The notes beneath the pieces are model-generated. The model saw only the letters and a program-made list of their open reading frames with translations, was not told the origin of the DNA and searched no databases. 5,780 nucleotides of DNA from Chloroflexota bacterium (GTDB lineage: Bacteria; Chloroflexota; Limnocylindria; P2-11E), in contig VBGU01000160.1 of NCBI GenBank assembly GCA_005881085.1, positions 1-5,780 on the forward strand. The letters run 5' to 3'. The translations under genes and the position numbers were made by a program. Positions within the stretch are counted from its first letter, which is position 1. The number at the start of each line of letters is the position of its first letter. This document shows, piece by piece, positions 1 to 5,780 of the stretch.

Positions 1-3806
<3,806 letters not shown>

Positions 3807-3810
3807 GTTT

Positions 3811-3816
3811 CCTCCC
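3811..3816 (-). promoter_or_regulatory. Shine-Dalgarno sequence of gltB
   Basis: GGGAGG on the minus strand lies 4 nt before the GTG at 3806 and supports that start. The in-frame ATG at 3819-3821 would lie upstream of this site. Its only candidate ribosome site would be the GGGAGG at 3833-3838, 11 nt away and buried in the 3' arm of the terminator stem, so GTG is preferred. Confidence 0.7.
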
Positions 3817-3822
3817 GGCATT

Positions 3823-3851
3823 AATAAAGAAGCCTCCCGCTCTCGGGAGGC
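3823..3851 (-). terminator. Intrinsic terminator of the gltB attenuator
   Basis: On the minus strand GCCTCCCG (3851-3844) pairs perfectly with CGGGAGGC (3839-3832) around an AGAG loop. This gives an 8-bp, almost all-GC stem. It is followed directly by the T-rich run TTCTTTATT (3831-3823). The element ends only 17 nt before the gltB start codon, the classical place for an attenuator, so it would stop transcription before gltB. It could also end transcripts arriving from the MOSC gene upstream. Confidence 0.8.
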
Positions 3852-3891
3852 CTTCGTCGCGTCGTGGTGTGAACGGTCGCGACTAGGCCTC
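3847..3891 (-). promoter_or_regulatory. Antiterminator stem of the gltB attenuator
   Basis: On the minus strand GAGGCCT (3891-3885) pairs with AGGCCTC (3853-3847), and GTCGCG (3883-3878) pairs with CGCGAC (3861-3856). The two helices (7 and 6 bp) are separated by a small internal loop, A3884 against G3855-A3854. The 3' arm uses GCCTC, which also belongs to the 5' arm of the terminator, so the two structures exclude each other. The 5' arm overlaps the last bases of the leader-ORF hairpin, so it is also excluded by that hairpin. The pairing is seen directly; the regulatory role is inferred. Confidence 0.7.
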
Positions 3892-3936
3892 GTCCTCCGA
3901 CGCTGCTGCTGCGGACGAGGTAATGCGGTCGCTCAC
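3883..3936 (-). CDS. gltB leader peptide, 17 residues, Ala-rich
   Basis: This short ORF runs from GTG at 3936 to TAG at 3885-3883 and encodes MSDRITSSAAAASEDEA. It contains four consecutive Ala codons (GCA GCA GCA GCG, 3912-3901) flanked by Ser codons (TCG TCC before, TCG after). The Ala run lies exactly in the loop of hairpin 1, and the stop codon falls within the 5' arm of the antiterminator. No Shine-Dalgarno is visible; a -10 box lies only 8 nt before the GTG, which suggests translation from a leaderless mRNA. Its proposed job is to report translation speed at the Ala/Ser codons to the attenuator, not to make a functional protein. The other two frames of the GCAGCAGCAGCG repeat (Gln or Ser runs) lack a usable local start. 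The GTG start is inferred from this layout. Confidence 0.6.
   Translation of the reverse strand: MSDRITSSAAAASEDEA
3888..3920 (-). promoter_or_regulatory. Leader hairpin 1 (anti-antiterminator)
   Basis: CCTCGTCC (3920-3913) and GGACGAGG (3895-3888) on the minus strand form a perfect 8-bp stem. The 17-nt loop holds the run of alanine codons of the leader ORF. The 3' arm shares GAGG (3891-3888) with the antiterminator. When this hairpin forms, the antiterminator is blocked and the terminator is free to fold. A ribosome halted on the loop codons would keep it open. Confidence 0.7.
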
Positions 3937-3944
3937 GGGTCGAG

Positions 3945-3973
3945 ATTATGGGAGCGGAAGGTTGCGGAACAGC
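3945..3973 (-). promoter_or_regulatory. Probable promoter of the gltB leader transcript
   Basis: The -10 box is CATAAT (3950-3945 on the minus strand), five of six matches to TATAAT, in an otherwise very GC-rich gap. At 17 nt upstream, the -35 position reads GCTGTT (3973-3968), a poor match to TTGACA. A start site about 7 nt after the box would fall within a base or so of the leader GTG at 3936, giving a leaderless or nearly leaderless transcript. The promoter lies in the gap between the MOSC stop codon (4003) and the leader ORF. Confidence 0.5.
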
Positions 3974-4002
3974 CCTCGGATAGTCGCGTTTCGGTGCTGA
4001 TG

Positions 4003-4449
4003 CTAGGCACGGACGAGGACTTCGACGGGATCGCCGACGCGGATCGGCCCGGAAACGGCGCTCACGGTGCAGAGCGCACCGCGCCGCCCGAGAAGCGACT
4101 GCCGGAATGCCTCGCGGTCCGGAACGCCGAGCAGCTCGCCGATGTGCGTGCACGGCTCACACGGGCCGTTGACCCGCAGCGTCACGCCTCCGATGCGGAG
4201 CTCCGTGTCCATTGGCAGGTTGGTCACGTCGGGAAGCCCCTCGATCGTGATCTCCTCGCGAAGATCGCCGGGCTTGAGGTTGAGCGCGTCGAGGGTGGCG
4301 CGGTCGATGACGAGCACAGCGCGCGACGAGCGGTGAGCGTGAACGTCGCCCTCGATTCCGCCATCGACCCGCCCGACCGCCTCAGCGACGGGCGCCGGGC
4401 TTCCGTGCTTCTCCGCGCGGACCTGGAGCGAAATGTCGCGGCCGTTCAT
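4003..4449 (-). CDS. MOSC-domain protein
   Basis: The product has 148 residues and is a single, stand-alone MOSC domain, the fold found at the C-terminus of molybdenum-cofactor sulfurases and in YiiM-type proteins. Visible family features are GGIEGDVHAHR (30-40), RAVLVIDR (43-50), a beta-strand block with LRIGGVTLRVNG (84-95), the Cys-bearing segment PCEPC with Cys97 and Cys100, and a late GRRGALCTV followed by GPIRVGDPVEV. The conserved MOSC cysteine is thought to carry sulfur for molybdenum-cofactor-linked reactions; which cysteine acts here, and the substrate, cannot be told. The start chosen is the ATG at 4449, because it overlaps the upstream GNAT stop codon (ATGA) and has AGGA 4 nt before it. 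An in-frame ATG 7 codons earlier lies inside the GNAT gene and is less likely. The two genes probably form a translationally coupled operon. Confidence 0.85.
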   Translation of the reverse strand: MNGRDISLQVRAEKHGSPAPVAEAVGRVDGGIEGDVHAHRSSRAVLVIDRATLDALNLKPGDLREEITIEGLPDVTNLPMDTELRIGGVTLRVNGPCEPCTHIGELLGVPDREAFRQSLLGRRGALCTVSAVSGPIRVGDPVEVLVRA

Positions 4450-5000
4450 AGTTTCCTGCGAACGATACAAAAGTCACCGTAGTTCTCCGCAATCTCGAAA
4501 CCTGCCTTTTGGTACATCGATAGCGGACCGACGTACTGAGACCAGACCCACCGCGAGGGTTCGACTTCTCCCGCCCGAGGGTAGGCCTCCGCGGTCCTCA
4601 AGCCGCGCGAGCGCAAATGCTCGACTGCGGCTTCCAGAAGTTGCGTCGCGATTCCCTGTCGGCGTTGGTCGGGTGCCACGACAAAGCAGACGATCGCGCC
4701 GACGTCGCTTGCGGGCTCGCCCGGGACGCTCTTCAGCTCGGACTTCGGCGCGGCGTGGCACCAGCCGACGACACGACCGAGGCGATAGGCGACGAGCCCG
4801 TTGGCCTTCGCGGATCTGATCAGGCTGCTTCGCAGGGTCCGGTTCTGCTCTTTCGTCCGTGACTCGTAGTCCTCGACGATCCGTTCACAGCAAAAACATT
4901 TCGCCCAGTTCGGGTTATCCGCGTACGCGACCATGTCGAAGTAGTGCATGACCGCGTCGTGCTGGTCGGGCGTGATAGGCCGGATCGCGACGTCGCTCAC
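4446..5000 (-). CDS. GNAT-family N-acetyltransferase
   Basis: The product has 184 residues and should transfer an acetyl group from acetyl-CoA to an amine; the substrate is unknown. The N-terminal strand is VAIRPITPDQ. The acetyl-CoA-binding motif A is visible as CFVVAPDQRRQGIATQLLEAA (residues 105-125), with R-R-Q-G-I-A as the Q/R-x-x-G-x-G/A signature. A C-terminal SMYQKAGFEI (161-170) is typical of GNAT motif B. It belongs to a Cys-rich GNAT subgroup: NWAKCFCCERIV (31-42, Cys35, Cys37, Cys38), VVGWCHAAPKSE (77-88) and the Cys105 strand. The start is GTG at 5000, because GGGAG lies 9 nt upstream and the protein then begins just before the first core strand. An upstream in-frame ATG at 5063 would add 21 Arg-rich residues and overlap the divergent gene. 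Confidence 0.88.
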   Translation of the reverse strand: MSDVAIRPITPDQHDAVMHYFDMVAYADNPNWAKCFCCERIVEDYESRTKEQNRTLRSSLIRSAKANGLVAYRLGRVVGWCHAAPKSELKSVPGEPASDVGAIVCFVVAPDQRRQGIATQLLEAAVEHLRSRGLRTAEAYPRAGEVEPSRWVWSQYVGPLSMYQKAGFEIAENYGDFCIVRRKL

Positions 5001-5017
5001 CGCCCGAGTCTCCCACA
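5001..5017. promoter_or_regulatory. 17-bp divergent start region
   Basis: This is all that separates the GTG of the GNAT gene from the ATG of the DUF488 gene. Each promoter must therefore lie largely within the opposite gene, and the two transcripts would overlap or collide at their 5' ends. I see no convincing -10/-35 pair for either direction. Confidence 0.5.
5010..5014 (-). promoter_or_regulatory. Shine-Dalgarno sequence of the GNAT gene
   Basis: GGGAG on the minus strand stands 9 nt before the GTG at 5000 and decides in favour of that start over the ATG at 5063. It lies within the 17-bp gap between the divergent start codons, so the GNAT promoter must lie inside the DUF488 coding region. 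Confidence 0.55.
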
Positions 5018-5560
5018 ATGATCCACGTGAACATCTGGTCCGTCGGTCATGGCGCGCGGCCACTCGAGGAGTTCATCGCGACGCTGCGGGCGGCCGATAT
5101 CGGAGCGCTCGCGGACGTCCGGCTCATTCCCGGATCCCGGCGGCATCCGCACTTCGGCGCCAAGTCGCTCGAGGCGGCGCTCAGGGAGATGGGCATCACC
5201 TACGTCCACCTGCCGGAGCTCGGCGGACGCCGCGAGCCGCGGGCGGATTCGCTGCACCGCGCGCTGCGAGTCGCCGCGTTCCGCGGGTACGCGGACCACA
5301 TGGCCAACGAAGAGTTCGCGCACGGCCACAAGCGCCTGACCTCGCTCGCGCGCGAATCACGCACCGCCTTCATGTGTGCCGAAACCCTCTGGTGGCGATG
5401 CCACCGCAGATTGCTCGCGGATCGCCTCTCCGTGGACGGGTGGACCGTCACGCATCTTTTCGGACCGGGGAAGAGTGAACCGCACGTTCTCTGGGACGCG
5501 GCACGGACCCTGGACGGACACCTTGTGTACGACGCTGGGGCGTTACCGTTGCCGACGTGA
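5018..5560 (+). CDS. DUF488 family protein
   Basis: The product has 180 residues and matches the DUF488 pattern from end to end: N-terminal IWSVGHGARPLEEF (6-19), LADVRLIPGSRRHPHF (31-46), YVHLPELGGRR (62-72), FRGYADHM (88-95) and CAETLWWRCHRRLLADRL (120-137), ending in a TVTHLF strand. The biochemical role of DUF488 is not established; the conserved Asp-Val-Arg, Cys-Ala-Glu and Cys-His-Arg motifs suggest an enzyme or ligand-binding site, but that is inference. The family usually has GHS at the first motif and here it reads GHG. The ATG at 5018 has no clear Shine-Dalgarno. A GTG three codons later is possible but would trim the first strand. It is transcribed away from the GNAT gene and overlaps the next gene by 4 nt. 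Confidence 0.88.
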   Translation: MIHVNIWSVGHGARPLEEFIATLRAADIGALADVRLIPGSRRHPHFGAKSLEAALREMGITYVHLPELGGRREPRADSLHRALRVAAFRGYADHMANEEFAHGHKRLTSLARESRTAFMCAETLWWRCHRRLLADRLSVDGWTVTHLFGPGKSEPHVLWDAARTLDGHLVYDAGALPLPT

Positions 5561-5780
5561 CGCGGACCTGGGACGCGGATTGGGACGAGCGCAAAGCCGG
5601 CAAAGGCTGCCCGATGTGCGCCGAGGGCCGTCCCGACGATACGTATGGAAACGCGCGCGTCTTCGCCGGGCGCGTGTCCGACGCTTACCTCGTGCGTGGC
5701 GACATCGGCCAGCCCGGATACACGATCGTGATCTGGCGCGGCGGTCACATCGCCGACCTCACTGAGCTGACCGATTCGGA
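5557..5780 (+). CDS. HIT-family protein, N-terminal part
   Basis: Only the first 74 residues are present; the gene runs off the right edge. The visible part resembles a HIT (histidine triad) nucleotide-binding or hydrolase family: CPMC (Cys18, Cys21), then EGRPDDTYGNARVFAGRVSD (23-42), AYLVRGDIGQPGYTIVIWRGGHIADLTELTDS (43-74). Family members act on nucleoside phosphates such as dinucleoside polyphosphates or AMP conjugates. The catalytic H-x-H-x-H motif would lie beyond the window, so activity cannot be confirmed. The GTG start at 5557 overlaps the DUF488 stop (GTGA), with no good ribosome site of its own, so translation is probably coupled to the gene before it. Confidence 0.78.
   Translation, partial: MTRTWDADWDERKAGKGCPMCAEGRPDDTYGNARVFAGRVSDAYLVRGDIGQPGYTIVIWRGGHIADLTELTDS

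Noticed and set aside
3819..3821. ATG in frame with gltB, five codons before the chosen GTG
   Set aside because: It lies just after the terminator T-run, and its only ribosome-site candidate is buried in the terminator stem. The GGGAGG at 3816-3811 fits the GTG better. It remains a possible start.
3901..3912. GCA/CAG trinucleotide repeat considered as a microsatellite
   Set aside because: Only about four units long and better explained as the codon run of the leader peptide.
3821..4153. A minus-strand frame through the leader with a Ser run and Arg-rich tail
   Set aside because: It starts inside the MOSC gene out of frame with it, runs through all the attenuator stems, and has no plausible start near the promoter.
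4948..5478. A 176-codon plus-strand frame overlapping the GNAT start and the DUF488 gene
   Set aside because: It is out of frame with DUF488, is Arg-rich and shows no motifs, while the DUF488 frame matches its family along its full length.

Overview
The window comes from a GC-rich bacterium. GTG start codons, 4-nt start/stop overlaps, a probable leaderless transcript and a diverged glutamate synthase would fit a Chloroflexota- or Actinomycetota-like lineage. That placement is an inference from style only; there is no marker gene.

Layout. Positions 1-3806 (minus strand) hold most of one very large gene, the glutamate synthase large subunit. Its C-terminal GXGXG domain is cut by the left window edge. 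Positions 3807-4002 form the only sizeable non-coding gap, and it is densely organised. Read on the minus strand, it has a -10 box, a 17-codon leader ORF starting with GTG that may be leaderless, a hairpin inside that ORF, a competing long stem, an intrinsic terminator, and then the gltB Shine-Dalgarno sequence. Together these look like a classical ribosome-mediated transcription attenuator controlling glutamate synthase. Positions 4003-5000 (minus) hold a MOSC-domain gene and a GNAT acetyltransferase gene, joined by an ATGA overlap. Positions 5018-5780 (plus) hold a DUF488 gene and the start of a HIT-family gene, joined by a GTGA overlap. The two pairs diverge from a gap of only 17 bp.

How the genes relate. 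Glutamate synthase turns glutamine plus 2-oxoglutarate into two glutamates and is central to nitrogen assimilation. The attenuator would tie its transcription to translation of a leader peptide containing four consecutive alanine codons flanked by serine codons. The GNAT/MOSC and DUF488/HIT pairs look like small housekeeping or stress-type enzymes with no clear pathway link to gltB. Transcripts from the GNAT-MOSC pair would run into the attenuator, so its terminator may also end that operon.

Most promising item: the gltB leader at about 3823-3950. Several long open frames on the plus strand opposite gltB (for example 501-2453 and 2589-3824) are judged to be codon-bias shadows.
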